Shown in pieces: positions 23,604 to 32,517 of a stretch of 64,000 nucleotides of DNA. The stretch is from Elusimicrobiota bacterium. Lineage in GTDB: Bacteria > Elusimicrobiota > Elusimicrobia > UBA1565 > UBA9628. The notes below the pieces were generated by a model. It did no database searches. It saw only the letters and a program-made list of their open reading frames with translations, and was not told where the DNA came from. The stretch spans positions 1 to 64,000 of the forward strand of contig JACRDT010000013.1 of the NCBI GenBank assembly GCA_016212795.1, written 5' to 3'. Positions within the stretch are counted from its first letter, which is position 1, and each line of letters starts with the position of its first letter. A program made the translations under genes and the position numbers.

Positions 23604-26102
23604 ATGCCGCGCCGATGGAGAGGCCCCTGGTCTGACGCGGCCTCCTGGGCCGGGAGGTTCCCGGGGCCGCTGGCGCTCCTCGTCTTGTCCCTCGCCCTGT
23701 GCGGCCAGGGGCTCTTCTCCGGCGGCGAGCTCGTGCTGTCGAGCCCCCACGAGGACATGGCCCTGGAGCTCGTCCCGTGGCGCGAGTTCGGGTTCAAGGA
23801 GCTCCGGGCCGGCAACCTGCCCCTCTGGAACCCCCACATCTTCTCGGGCATCCCGTTCCTGGCCGGCTTCGAGTCGGGCCTCCTCTACCCGCCCAACTGG
23901 CTGCACCTGGCGCTCTCGGTCGGCAGCGCCATCAACGTCCTGATCGCGCTCCACCTCTTCGCCGCGGGGCTGTTCACCTATTGCTGGTGCCGCCAAGCCG
24001 GCTGGGGCCGGCCGGCCGGGACCCTGGCGGGCGCGATGTTCATGCTCTCGGGACCGTATTACCTCCGCATCTACGCCGGCCACCTGCCCCCCCTGTGGGT
24101 GATGACGTGGATCCCGGCGGTCTTCTGGGCGCTCGACGGCTGGTTCTCCACGCGCCGGCCCGGCTGGTGCCTGCTGGGCATGGCCGCGGTGGCCATGCAG
24201 TTCCTCGGCGGCAACCCGCAGTACGCCTACTACTCGGCCATCGGCGCCGCCCTCTACCTGGCCCTCAGCCTGACCGCGCCCGGAGTTTCTGGCGCGGGCG
24301 TGCCGCTTCAATCCAGACGGGAAGGCGGCCTGCCCGGCTCCGACGGCAAGCTCTCCATGGCGGCGGGCTGGGCGGCCATCTTCGCCGGCGGGGCGGCGCT
24401 CTCGGCCGCGCAGCTGCTCCCGGGGTTCGACATGGTCGGCGAGTCCATGCGGTCCGGCGGCCTGGGCTACGCCCGCGCGTCCACCTTCGCCTTCCCTCCC
24501 GAGAACCTCCTGACCCTCGTCAGCCCGAGCGTGTTCGGGAACATGTCGGCGTTCCCCTATTTCGGCCGCTGCCTGCCCTGGGACACCTCCCTGTTCGTCG
24601 GCGCTGCGGGCTTCGTGCTGGCTCTCTACGGCGCGTTCCACGCGCCCGGCAGGCTCGTCAGGCTGGCGGCCGTCATGGCCGTGGCCACGCTGCTGCTCGC
24701 CTTCGGCTCCCACGCCAAGCCGCTCTACGACGCCCTCTACCACCTCGTCCCGGGCTACGCCAGCGTGCGCGGGACCTTGAAGTTCACGGCCCTGACGGTG
24801 CTGTTCCTCTCCAGGCTCGGCGGCGCCGGCCTCGAGACCCTCCTGAAAGGCGGTCCCCGGCCGAAGGCCGTCGTGCTCGGCATCCTCGGGGCCTCCATCG
24901 TGCTGGCCGCGGCCGGCTTCTGGGGCTGGTCGTCCGGGGGCCAGGGACCGGCGGGCGCCTGCTGGGCCCGGCTGCTCGGCGCCGTGGACGCGTCGAAGGA
25001 GAGCCACCTCGTCCCCGCCGGGCTGCTGCGCCAGCCCCTCTTCCTCGCCGGGTCCCTGGCCTTCGCGTCGCAGCGGCTCCTCGACGGCGCGGGGCTGCTG
25101 GCCCTGTCGGCGGGCCTGCTCTGGCTCGGCAGCCGCTCGCGCCGGCCGGCCGCGGCCCTGGGCCTGCTGGCGGTCGTCGAGCTGGCCGTCTTCGCGGCAG
25201 GCTCCACGGCCGTGATGCGCGCCGAGCCGTCCTACCCCTCCCAGTGGAAGAAGAGGCTCGAGCAGAACCCCGGGGACTACAGGGTCCTCCATGTCGGGAC
25301 GAGGTTCCCCAACATCGCCATGCACCACGGGACCTACGATGTGCTCGGCTACGGCCCTCTGCCCCTGAGACGCTACGGGCAGTTCCTGGCCTGGACGCAG
25401 GGCATCGACCCGGCCAAGATGCTGGCCTACCCCGTCGTGCGGCGGGTGGATAGGATCTTCGAGATGCTGCGGCTCCGGTACGTCTTCGCCGGCGGCCCCG
25501 ACGGGTCCGTCTCCGAGCTGCCCTCGCCCATGCCGAGGCTGCAGCTCGTGCGCGAATGGACCCTGGCCTCCGGGCCGCAGGAGGCGCTGGCCGGGCTGGC
25601 CCGTCCCGGGTTCGACCCCAGGCGCTCGGTCATCCTGGAGTCCCGGCCCGACCCGGAGCCCGCCGGGCCTGCGCGGGCGGGCTCCCCCGTCTCGAAGGGC
25701 GGCCTGGCCCCTGGGGGCCAGGTCGTCGCAGGCGCAGGACGTTCTCCACTCGCCGCAGACGGCACGGCCAAGGTCGTGCGTTCTTCCACCGACGAAGCCG
25801 AGATCGTCGCGGACCTGGCCCGGCCTTCGCTGCTCCTGATCACGGACTCCTACAGCCGCGGGTGGCGCGCCAGGCCCCTGGAAGCCGGCCCCCAGGACCG
25901 CTATCAGGTCCTCCCGGCCGACTTCATCCTCATGGCCGTGCCGCTGGCCGCCGGCCGCCATCGCTTCCTGCTCGAGTACGCCCCCGCGTCCTTGCGCGCC
26001 GGCGCCTGGCTCAGCGCGGTCTCGCTGGCCGCCTTCGCGGCCGGCTTGGCCCTCTGGGCGAGAGGACTCGGAAGGCGGCGGCGCGAACATGTTAGAATCT
26101 GA
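23604..26102 (+). CDS. YfhO-like multi-spanning membrane protein
   Basis: The 832-aa product has about a dozen transmembrane segments and a layout like YfhO / GT-C membrane proteins. These proteins are thought to move sugars or lipid-linked intermediates at the membrane. Early features are DMALELVPWREFGFKEL, NLPLWNPHIFSGIPFL and YYLRIYAGHLPPLWVMTW, which match the family style. The C-terminal soluble part (about 540-800) is beta-rich. Two dispersed repeats are inside: a type 2 copy near residues 225-243 and a type 1 copy near residues 700-721. The molecular function is not known. The next membrane protein gene starts only 6 nt after its stop. Confidence 0.8.
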   Translation: MPRRWRGPWSDAASWAGRFPGPLALLVLSLALCGQGLFSGGELVLSSPHEDMALELVPWREFGFKELRAGNLPLWNPHIFSGIPFLAGFESGLLYPPNWLHLALSVGSAINVLIALHLFAAGLFTYCWCRQAGWGRPAGTLAGAMFMLSGPYYLRIYAGHLPPLWVMTWIPAVFWALDGWFSTRRPGWCLLGMAAVAMQFLGGNPQYAYYSAIGAALYLALSLTAPGVSGAGVPLQSRREGGLPGSDGKLSMAAGWAAIFAGGAALSAAQLLPGFDMVGESMRSGGLGYARASTFAFPPENLLTLVSPSVFGNMSAFPYFGRCLPWDTSLFVGAAGFVLALYGAFHAPGRLVRLAAVMAVATLLLAFGSHAKPLYDALYHLVPGYASVRGTLKFTALTVLFLSRLGGAGLETLLKGGPRPKAVVLGILGASIVLAAAGFWGWSSGGQGPAGACWARLLGAVDASKESHLVPAGLLRQPLFLAGSLAFASQRLLDGAGLLALSAGLLWLGSRSRRPAAALGLLAVVELAVFAAGSTAVMRAEPSYPSQWKKRLEQNPGDYRVLHVGTRFPNIAMHHGTYDVLGYGPLPLRRYGQFLAWTQGIDPAKMLAYPVVRRVDRIFEMLRLRYVFAGGPDGSVSELPSPMPRLQLVREWTLASGPQEALAGLARPGFDPRRSVILESRPDPEPAGPARAGSPVSKGGLAPGGQVVAGAGRSPLAADGTAKVVRSSTDEAEIVADLARPSLLLITDSYSRGWRARPLEAGPQDRYQVLPADFILMAVPLAAGRHRFLLEYAPASLRAGAWLSAVSLAAFAAGLALWARGLGRRRREHVRI
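24276..24332 (+). repeat. type 2 coding repeat, copy in YfhO-like gene
   Basis: This segment encodes APGVSGAGVPLQSRREGGL between predicted membrane segments. It matches the copy at 27507-27564 with few substitutions and the partial copy at 48569-48632. Confidence 0.8.
25701..25766 (+). repeat. type 1 coding palindromic repeat, copy in YfhO-like gene
   Basis: This segment encodes [20 protein letters not shown] in the C-terminal soluble domain. It is nearly identical in DNA to the copies at 17375 and 46403. Confidence 0.85.
26093..26098 (+). promoter_or_regulatory. -10 element inside the end of the YfhO-like gene
   Basis: TAGAAT ends 10 nt before the ATG at 26109, so the next gene may have its own near-leaderless transcript in addition to read-through from upstream. 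Confidence 0.45.
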
Positions 26103-26108
26103 CGACCG

Positions 26109-27653
26109 ATGAGCGTCGAACGCCCCAGGACGATCGCCTGCGTCTTCGCGGCCCTGGGCATCCTGATCGCCCTCAAGTCCTGCCAGGAGGTGGACACCGA
26201 CCTCTTCTTCCACATCAAGGAAGGAGAGCGGATCGTCACGCAAGGCCGGCTGCCTCTCGTGGAGGACTATTCCTTCACCGCGGCCGGCCGGCCCATGATC
26301 GCCACCGAGTGGCTCGCCCAGGCCGTCATCTACGCCGTCTTCCGGGTCTCGGGCTACGGCGGGCTGGTGCTCTATCACACGGCCCTGCTGCTCGCCACCC
26401 TGCTCATCCTCTGGCGGCTCCTGGGCCGCGCCAGCCCGTGGGGCGCCAGGCTCTTCCTCCTCGCGCTGACCGCCTTCGGCCTGGTCAATTTCTACTCGGT
26501 CCGCATCCACTACTACACCTTCCTCTTCATCGCCGCCTTCCTGTACTGGATCAGGCGCTGGGAGGAGGGCGAGGCCTGGCCGCCGTGGGCCATGGCCGCG
26601 AGCCTCCTGCCCTGGGCCAACATGCACGGCGGCTACATGGCGGGCTGGGTCATGCTCGGCGCGGTCTGCCTGCTGGGGACCCGCCGCGGCGGAAGTCTGT
26701 CGGCTCTCCGGCCGTGGGCCGCGGGGACCGCGGCGTGCTGCATCCATCCCAGCGGCGTCACGGCTTTCGTCTACCCCATCTGGTTCCTGTTCTCCGCTCC
26801 CGCGAGCCGGTCGCTCGTCCTCGAGTGGACGCCGGTCAATTTCACGGAGGTCACGGCCATCCCCTACGCCATCGCCCTGGTCTGCATCGCGTGGACGGGG
26901 CTCAAAGGGCTCGAGAACCCGTTCCCCTGGGGAGGGCTGACCCTGGCCTTCATGGTCGTCTCCCTGCGCGGCAGGAAACTCCTCCCCCTCTTCCTGCTCT
27001 CGGCCGCGGCCACGCTGGGCCTCAAGGCCGAGCGGCACCCCCCGGGCCCTCGCGAGGAGCGCCTCCTGACGGGCGGCGCGGCCCTGCTGCTGGCCGCGCT
27101 GGGCTGGGTGGTGCTGAGCCGGGCGGGCTCGCTCTCCTGGCCCAACCCCGCCGCCGACTGGGAGAGGGGCTACCCGCGGGCCCCCGTCGAGATGCTCGCC
27201 CAGCGCTACCCCGGCCGCAGGCTCTTCCACAGCTACGACTGGGGAGGCTACCTCATCTACAAGCTCTCCCCAGGCACCAAGGTGTTCGTGGACGGCAGGC
27301 TCGAGCCCTACTGGGACATCCTGGGCAAGGACTACCGCCCCCTCATCGAGGGAGCCCCCGGCTGGCAGGGGCTCCTCGAGCGCCACCGCATCGAGACCGT
27401 CCTCATCAAGCCCTACACGCGGCTCGCCCACTTCCTCGTCGAGGACAAAGCCTGGCGGGCCGTCTATTCGGACCCCATGGCCATCCTCTTCGTCCGCGAC
27501 CTGCCCGCGCCCGGTGTTTCTGACGCGGGCGTGCCGCTTCGATCCGGACGGGAAGGAGGCCTGCACCCCGCCAAGCCCGCGGGCAAGCCCGCCGCTCCCG
27601 CGCGACAGCCCACGAAGCCCGGCCCCGCGCAGCGCATCAAGCGCAGCAAATAG
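26109..27653 (+). CDS. multi-spanning membrane protein, GT-C-like
   Basis: The 514-aa product has about ten hydrophobic segments. It opens with a short cytoplasmic start, a membrane helix and DTDLFFHIKEGERIVTQG, a loop with acidic residues typical of GT-C membrane glycosyltransferase-like proteins. The C-terminal soluble part contains HSYDWGGYLIYKLSP and VFVDGRLEPYWD. No precise substrate can be given. It directly follows the YfhO-like gene, and both probably work on an envelope glycan or lipid. The last 45 residues begin with a type 2 repeat and continue as a Lys/Pro/Ala-rich tail ending RIKRSK. The repeat may have extended the protein at its end. Confidence 0.78.
   Translation: MSVERPRTIACVFAALGILIALKSCQEVDTDLFFHIKEGERIVTQGRLPLVEDYSFTAAGRPMIATEWLAQAVIYAVFRVSGYGGLVLYHTALLLATLLILWRLLGRASPWGARLFLLALTAFGLVNFYSVRIHYYTFLFIAAFLYWIRRWEEGEAWPPWAMAASLLPWANMHGGYMAGWVMLGAVCLLGTRRGGSLSALRPWAAGTAACCIHPSGVTAFVYPIWFLFSAPASRSLVLEWTPVNFTEVTAIPYAIALVCIAWTGLKGLENPFPWGGLTLAFMVVSLRGRKLLPLFLLSAAATLGLKAERHPPGPREERLLTGGAALLLAALGWVVLSRAGSLSWPNPAADWERGYPRAPVEMLAQRYPGRRLFHSYDWGGYLIYKLSPGTKVFVDGRLEPYWDILGKDYRPLIEGAPGWQGLLERHRIETVLIKPYTRLAHFLVEDKAWRAVYSDPMAILFVRDLPAPGVSDAGVPLRSGREGGLHPAKPAGKPAAPARQPTKPGPAQRIKRSK
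27507..27564 (+). repeat. type 2 coding repeat, copy at 3' end of the GT-C-like gene
   Basis: This segment encodes APGVSDAGVPLRSGREGGL just before a basic low-complexity tail. Confidence 0.8.
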
Positions 27654-27785
27654 AAATAGCCTTATTTTAGCGCTGCTTTCAGCATCTCGCGCGCGATGTC
27701 GGACCGCCGTCGGCACATGGCGGCTTCCGCCGCGGCGATCGCATTCCCTAGATGGCCGGCGCCTGACTTGCGACCTGGGAAGGGG

Positions 27786-27849
27786 GATATCGGCTTCGAC
27801 CGATAATCACTTTCCCCGGGGAAAGCGAATATCGGTCGCGACATATCAT
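27786..27849. promoter_or_regulatory. long palindrome centred on CCCCGGGG
   Basis: The 307-bp gap between 27653 and 27961 has no convincing gene. Its main feature is a palindrome centred at 27817/27818. CTTTCCCCGGGGAAAG is perfect (27810-27825), flanked after 5-nt gaps by CGACCGAT (27797-27804) and ATCGGTCG (27831-27838), and further out by GATAT/ATATC. It may be a regulator binding site or a strong DNA cruciform. Confidence 0.6.
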
Positions 27850-27873
27850 CGTTCCCCCCAATCGCGGGGCCCG

Positions 27874-27897
27874 AAGACTCGCGCCGGCGCGAGTCTT
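27874..27897. repeat. 24-bp perfect palindrome
   Basis: AAGACTCGCGCC is followed directly by its exact reverse complement. It lacks a T tract, so it is more likely a binding site or a Rho-independent-like pause than a classic terminator. Confidence 0.6.
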
Positions 27898-27902
27898 GAG
27901 GC

Positions 27903-27939
27903 TTGCATCAGCAGATTATACGGTAGTATAATTATACCG
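27903..27939 (+). promoter_or_regulatory. promoter and candidate operator of the efflux operon
   Basis: TTGCAT (27903-27908), 18 bp and TATAAT (27927-27932) form a promoter. The -10 lies inside an imperfect inverted repeat with CGGTA (27921-27925) and TACCG (27935-27939) arms, a natural site for autoregulation by the TetR-type protein encoded next. Confidence 0.65.
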
Positions 27940-27960
27940 CCGTCTAACACGACCCTGACG

Positions 27961-28605
27961 ATGACACGCCCATCCAAGCACACCGACGAGCTCATGATCG
28001 AGGCTGCCAAGAGCCTCATCCGCGAGAAGGGCATCTCCGGCCTCAAGGTCCGGGAGGCGGCCCAGAAAGCCGGGGTCAACCTCGGCATGTTCCACTACCA
28101 CTTCAAGACCAAGGATGAGTTCATCCGCAGGGTCCTCATCGCGATCTACGACGAGTTCTACGCGGACTTCGCGGTCGAGACGGGCGGGAACGCCCCCCCC
28201 GTGGAGCGGCTCAGGCGCGCGCTCGTCTCCATCGCGCGGTTCGCCCGGCGCAACCGCCCCGTGGCGTTGGCCATCGTCTCGGACCTGATGCGGGGGCACA
28301 AGCCCACCGTGGATTTCGCCGTCAACAACTTCACCAAGCACATCTTCGCCGCCATCGGCATCATCCGGGAATGCCAGCGGGAGGGGTCCATCGCCGACGT
28401 CCCCCTCCCTCAGGCCGCGGTCTTCCTGGTGGGCAGCATCATCTTCCCGACCGCGGTGGTAGGAGTGCTGGAGAAGGCCGGGGCGGGCACGGTGATGGGC
28501 CTGGCGCGGCCGGCGCTGGAGAAGGCGGTGCTCTCGGACGAGGCCATCGAGGCCCGCATCGACTGGGCGCTCGGCGCCCTCCGTCCGAAGAGAGGTCGCC
28601 CGTGA
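27961..28605 (+). CDS. TetR-family regulator of the efflux operon (CecR-like position)
   Basis: The 214-aa product has an N-terminal TetR helix-turn-helix (about residues 8-54: LMIEAAKSLIREKGISGLKV then REAAQKAGVNLGMFHYHFKT) and a helical ligand-binding C-terminal domain. It most likely represses its own operon. In E. coli the TetR-type CecR precedes ybhGFSR; the same order here, with a TolC gene added, supports an equivalent role. The ATG at 27961 lies about 22 nt after the predicted transcription start. The operator candidate overlaps the -10. The inducing ligand is unknown. Confidence 0.9.
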   Translation: MTRPSKHTDELMIEAAKSLIREKGISGLKVREAAQKAGVNLGMFHYHFKTKDEFIRRVLIAIYDEFYADFAVETGGNAPPVERLRRALVSIARFARRNRPVALAIVSDLMRGHKPTVDFAVNNFTKHIFAAIGIIRECQREGSIADVPLPQAAVFLVGSIIFPTAVVGVLEKAGAGTVMGLARPALEKAVLSDEAIEARIDWALGALRPKRGRP

Positions 28606-28667
28606 AGGCCCTTAGACGTCCGGAAGGGGTCCCATTCGGGGGTGAAGGTCATCACCAAGGAGGTCGG

Positions 28668-30026
28668 ATGATGGTTGCGCGGATGTCGCTGCTGCTGATG
28701 CTGGCCGCGGTCCCGGGGAAAGCCGCCGATGCCCCGGCCTTGACCATGCCCCTGGCCGAGGCCGAGAAGAGGGCGCTGGAGACCTCCTCCGGCCTGGAGT
28801 CCGTCCGCCTGGAATTCGAGGCGGCCAAGGCCGCGGCCCTGAGCCAGCGGTCGTTCCTGGTGCCCGAGCTGCGCCTGGAGGCTTCCGGCCGCTATCAGTC
28901 CGAAGTCTCGGAGCTGGCCCTGCCCATCCCGGGGACGGAGCCCCGCAGGCTGGGCGACAACATCAACTACTCGGTCGGGCCCGCCATGCAGTGGAACGTC
29001 TGGGACATGGGCGCCGCGAGAAAATCGTGGCGGAGCTTCTCGGAGTTGGCCAAGGCCAAGAGCGCCGAGTACGAGTCGGCCAGGAGGCAGTCCCTGCTGG
29101 CGGCGCGCACGGCCTACTTCCAGGTGCAGCTGGCCTTGGAGTCCCTTCGGCTGCTGGCCGACCACTTGAAGCTGGCCTCGGCCCAGCACCGCGACATCAA
29201 GCTGGGCCTCGAGGCCGGGACCAAATCCCGCATCGACCTGCTCATGGCCCACCTGGAGATGCTCGCCAGGAAGAGGCAGTTCAGGCAGGCCCGGACGGAC
29301 CTCGCGTCGGCCTTGAGGGACCTCTTCAACCTGACCGGCTGGGGGGAAGGCCTCGACGCCTCCCTGCCGCTCGACGCCCGGACCAAGGACGCCCTGCCCG
29401 AAGGGGCCGAGCCGCCCTCGCTCATCATCGAGCTCGACCCCATCGACAAGTCCGCGGCCGCGCTCGCGAAGGTCGCGCTCGCGGGCCCCGACCCGTCCCA
29501 TCCCACGCTGCTTTCCCTGGCCGGGCTCGCGCGATCCTTCACGCTGGCCTCCCAAGGCTACAAGGCCCAGCGGTGGCCCAAGCTCACGCTCTCGGCCAAG
29601 ACCTCGCTGGACTACCCCAACGGGGCCGAGCTCAACGACTTCTCCCAGAACACCGTCGGCCTCGCCGCCAGCATGCCGCTCTTCGAATGGGGACGCTCCG
29701 CCGACCGGGCGAAGGAAGGCGAAGGCCGCGCCCACGCGGCCTCGAAGCGCCAAGAGCAGGCCTGGAAGGACCTGGGGAGGGACTGGAACAAGTCCTCGGA
29801 CCAGCTGGCCAACCTCAAGAGCCAGCAGGAGATCAACAAGGCCAACGTCGCCGAGGCTTCCGAGCTGGCCGGCCTGGTCTACGACTCCTATCAGGCGGGC
29901 CGGTCGACCTTCCTCGAGGTCCAGTCCGCCAACGTGCGGGCCCTGGAAGCGAAGGTGATCGCGGTGCGGACCGACGTCCAGGTCCTCATGCAGCTGGCCA
30001 TGCTCGGCAGCCTGGCCAAGCAGTGA
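28668..30026 (+). CDS. TolC-like outer membrane efflux protein
   Basis: The 452-aa product has a signal peptide (MVARMSLLLMLAAVPGKA) and two long helical repeats rich in Ala, Leu and charged residues, as in outer membrane factors of the TolC family. These trimers form the exit duct for tripartite pumps. AAGGAGG six bases before the ATG at 28668 fixes the start. It is followed after 16 nt by the adaptor gene, so duct, adaptor, ATPase and permeases are encoded together. E. coli ybhGFSR lacks its own TolC gene, so this operon is more self-contained. Confidence 0.88.
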   Translation: MMVARMSLLLMLAAVPGKAADAPALTMPLAEAEKRALETSSGLESVRLEFEAAKAAALSQRSFLVPELRLEASGRYQSEVSELALPIPGTEPRRLGDNINYSVGPAMQWNVWDMGAARKSWRSFSELAKAKSAEYESARRQSLLAARTAYFQVQLALESLRLLADHLKLASAQHRDIKLGLEAGTKSRIDLLMAHLEMLARKRQFRQARTDLASALRDLFNLTGWGEGLDASLPLDARTKDALPEGAEPPSLIIELDPIDKSAAALAKVALAGPDPSHPTLLSLAGLARSFTLASQGYKAQRWPKLTLSAKTSLDYPNGAELNDFSQNTVGLAASMPLFEWGRSADRAKEGEGRAHAASKRQEQAWKDLGRDWNKSSDQLANLKSQQEINKANVAEASELAGLVYDSYQAGRSTFLEVQSANVRALEAKVIAVRTDVQVLMQLAMLGSLAKQ

Positions 30027-30042
30027 CGGACGGGAGGATGCC

Positions 30043-30804
30043 ATGATCAAGAAGACCTCAGCCGGAGCCCTGGCCGCCGCGCTCGTCTGCGTCGCGGTCT
30101 GGAAGGTCGCGTCGCGGTCCAACCCGCTCTACGCCGGCACCGTGGAGGCGACCGAGGTGGACGTCTCCTCGAGGCTGACCTCCGTGCTCTCCTCGGTCGG
30201 CGTCAAGGAAGGCGACGACGTGGCCGCGGGCCAAAGCCTCGCCAGGCTCGACTGCGAGGACATGAAGCTCGCTGCCGACATCGCCCGCAAAGACTACGAG
30301 AAGGCCAAGAAGCTCCTGGGCCTCGGGGCCGGCATGACCCAGGAAACCTACGACCGCCTCAAGTACAAGTTCGACGACGCGCAGGTCAGGCTCTCCTGGT
30401 GCTCCATCGCGGCGCCCTCCGGCGGGCGGATCCTCTACGTGTACCACGAGGCCGGGGAATGGGTCATGCCGGGCTCCAAGCTCCTCACCCTGGCGGACCT
30501 CAAGGAAGTCCACGCCTACGTCTACGTCCCCCAGCCCATGCTCGCCAAGCTCTCGGTGGGGATGCAGGTGCAGGGCTACCTGCCCGAGCTGGGCATGAGG
30601 CCCCTCCCGGGCAGGATCGTCCGGATCAACGACGAGGCGGAGTTCACGCCCCGGAACGTCCAGACCCGGGAGGAGCGCACGCGCCTCGTCTACGGGATCA
30701 AGACGGTGTTCCCCAACCCGGACGGCGTGCTCAAGCCCGGGATGACGGTGGAAATCAACTTTCCCCTCCCCGACGGGGAGGGGCAAGCAGCCGGGAGGGG
30801 GTAG
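30043..30804 (+). CDS. periplasmic adaptor (membrane fusion) protein, YbhG-like
   Basis: The 253-aa product has an N-terminal anchor helix, then a lipoyl/barrel-sandwich half-motif (AGTVEATEVDVSSRLTSVL). A helical hairpin (about 85-120), the second half-motif (IAAPSGGRILYVYHEAGEWV) and a beta-barrel domain follow. Such HlyD/YbhG-type proteins bridge the inner membrane ABC exporter and TolC. Near the 3' end the coding DNA includes a CCCCTCCCCGACGGGGAGGGG-type palindrome, encoding PLPDGEG. The gene ends with TAG at 30802-30804. The next protein continues in the same reading frame with no usual start codon. Confidence 0.88.
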   Translation: MIKKTSAGALAAALVCVAVWKVASRSNPLYAGTVEATEVDVSSRLTSVLSSVGVKEGDDVAAGQSLARLDCEDMKLAADIARKDYEKAKKLLGLGAGMTQETYDRLKYKFDDAQVRLSWCSIAAPSGGRILYVYHEAGEWVMPGSKLLTLADLKEVHAYVYVPQPMLAKLSVGMQVQGYLPELGMRPLPGRIVRINDEAEFTPRNVQTREERTRLVYGIKTVFPNPDGVLKPGMTVEINFPLPDGEGQAAGRG

Positions 30805-30807
30805 ATT

Positions 30808-32517
30808 CTGTCCGTTTCCATAGAACTCTCCAATATCGTCAAATCCCTGGGCAAGAACCTCGCCCTGGACGGGCTCTCGGTCTCCTTCGAAAACGGCCTC
30901 CACGGCCTCATCGGCCCCGACGGAGCCGGCAAGACGACCCTCCTGAGGATGCTCGCCGGCCTGCTGCGCCCGGACGCCGGCCGGCTCGCCTACGCGCTCG
31001 ACGGGGCGCCGGCGGACTTCGCCGAGGTCAAGCCGGTCCTGGGCTACCTCCCCCAGCAGTCCAGCCTCTACCCGGACCTGTCGTGCCTCGAGCACCTGGA
31101 TTTCTTCCGGGAGCTCTACCGCATCCCGTCCGGCCAGTACGCGCCGAGGCGCGACGAGCTCCTGCGCATCGCCCGGCTCGAGCGCTTCAAGCACCGCCGG
31201 GCGGGCCAGCTCTCCGGGGGCATGTACAAGAAGCTCGGCGTCATCTGCGTGCTCCTGCAGTCCCCCCGGGCCATCCTGCTCGACGAGCCCACCAACGGCG
31301 TGGACCCGGTGAGCCGGCGCGAGCTCTGGGAGCTCTTCTACAGATTCCGCGACCAGGGGATGCTCGTCATCGTGTCGACCTCGTACATGGACGAGGCCGA
31401 GCGCTGCTCCAGGGTGCACCTCCTCGACCGCGGCCGGCTCCTGTCCAGCGGCGAACCCAGGGACATGCTCGAGCGCTCGGGCGCGGCCCGGTTCGAGGAC
31501 ATCTTCCTGCGCAAAACGGCGGGCCGGGCGCCTCTTCCCGCCGTCCTCGGGGCGGCGCCCGAAGGACGCATGGGGCCCCCGAGGGCTGGAGCCGCGATGA
31601 CGGCTTCCCTCGCGGTCGAAGCCGAGGGCCTGACCGTCGCCTTCGGGGACTTCAAGGCCGTCGACGGGGTCACGTTCTCCGTGCTCCGGGGCGAGGTCTT
31701 CGGCTTCCTCGGCGCCAACGGCGCGGGCAAGACCACGACCATCAGGGCACTTTGCGGGCTCCTCACGCCCACCGCCGGCAGGCTCACCGTGGCCGGCGTC
31801 GACGTCGCGACCTCACCGCTCGAGGTCAAGTCCCGGGTCGGCTACATGTCCCAGAAGTTCACGCTCTACGCCGACTTGACCGTCGCGGAGAACCTGGCGT
31901 TCGCGGCGGACCTGCGCAAGATGCCGGCCCGGACGCTGGCCTCCCGGACCCGGGAGCTCGTCGCCTTCGTGGGCCTGGACGTCCCGCGCTCGTCGCTGGT
32001 CCGGGACCTCCCCGCGGGCGCCAAGCAGCACCTCTCCCTCATCGCCGCCACCCTCCACGACCCCGAGGTCGTGTTCCTCGACGAGCCCACCGCGGGCGTC
32101 GACCCGGCGGCGCGCGAGCGCTTCTGGCGGCTCATCGAGCGGCTCTCGTCGGCGGGCAAGACCGTGTTCGTCACCACGCACTACATGCAGGAGGCCGAGC
32201 AGTGCGGCCGGGTGGCCCTGATGCACGCCGGCAAGATCATCGCGCTCGACAGCCCCGAGGCCCTCAAGAGCTCGGCCTTCCCGGAGCCGGTCTTCGAGCT
32301 CGAGCCGCCGCCGGGCGCCCCGACGGGCTGGCTCGAGGCGCTCCACCGGGCGCGGGTGGGCGAAGTCCATCCCTACGGCATGCGCTACCACGTCGCCGTC
32401 GGCGACGTCCCCGGCTGGGAGCGCTGCCTGCAAGACCTCGGGCCGGCCTTCCGCAGCCGCCCCATCCGGCCCTCCCTCGAGGACGTGTTCATCCGCTTCA
32501 TGGAGGCCGCAGCATGA
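30808..32517 (+). CDS. fused two-domain ABC ATPase, YbhF-like, non-AUG start
   Basis: The product (about 569 aa) contains two ABC ATPase domains. The first has LIGPDGAGKTTLLRM (Walker A), LSGGM (signature) and ILLDEPTNGVDP (Walker B). The second has FLGANGAGKTTTIRAL, LPAGAKQ in place of LSGGQ, and VFLDEPTAGVDP. This layout, including a non-LSGGQ second signature, matches YbhF-type exporters. Reading back from the first Walker A motif, no ATG, GTG or TTG occurs before the TAG that ends the adaptor gene. The first codons are ATT (30805) and CTG (30808). GGGAGGGGG just upstream suits initiation at CTG. Read-through of the TAG would instead make an adaptor-ATPase fusion. Its stop overlaps the next start (ATGA). 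Confidence 0.85.
   Translation: MSVSIELSNIVKSLGKNLALDGLSVSFENGLHGLIGPDGAGKTTLLRMLAGLLRPDAGRLAYALDGAPADFAEVKPVLGYLPQQSSLYPDLSCLEHLDFFRELYRIPSGQYAPRRDELLRIARLERFKHRRAGQLSGGMYKKLGVICVLLQSPRAILLDEPTNGVDPVSRRELWELFYRFRDQGMLVIVSTSYMDEAERCSRVHLLDRGRLLSSGEPRDMLERSGAARFEDIFLRKTAGRAPLPAVLGAAPEGRMGPPRAGAAMTASLAVEAEGLTVAFGDFKAVDGVTFSVLRGEVFGFLGANGAGKTTTIRALCGLLTPTAGRLTVAGVDVATSPLEVKSRVGYMSQKFTLYADLTVAENLAFAADLRKMPARTLASRTRELVAFVGLDVPRSSLVRDLPAGAKQHLSLIAATLHDPEVVFLDEPTAGVDPAARERFWRLIERLSSAGKTVFVTTHYMQEAEQCGRVALMHAGKIIALDSPEALKSSAFPEPVFELEPPPGAPTGWLEALHRARVGEVHPYGMRYHVAVGDVPGWERCLQDLGPAFRSRPIRPSLEDVFIRFMEAAA

Noticed and set aside
30802..30804. Reassignment of TAG to an amino acid
   Set aside because: Other genes, such as the one ending at 38552 and the 53-aa gene ending at 1962, use TAG as a normal stop. 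A local read-through or non-AUG start is simpler.
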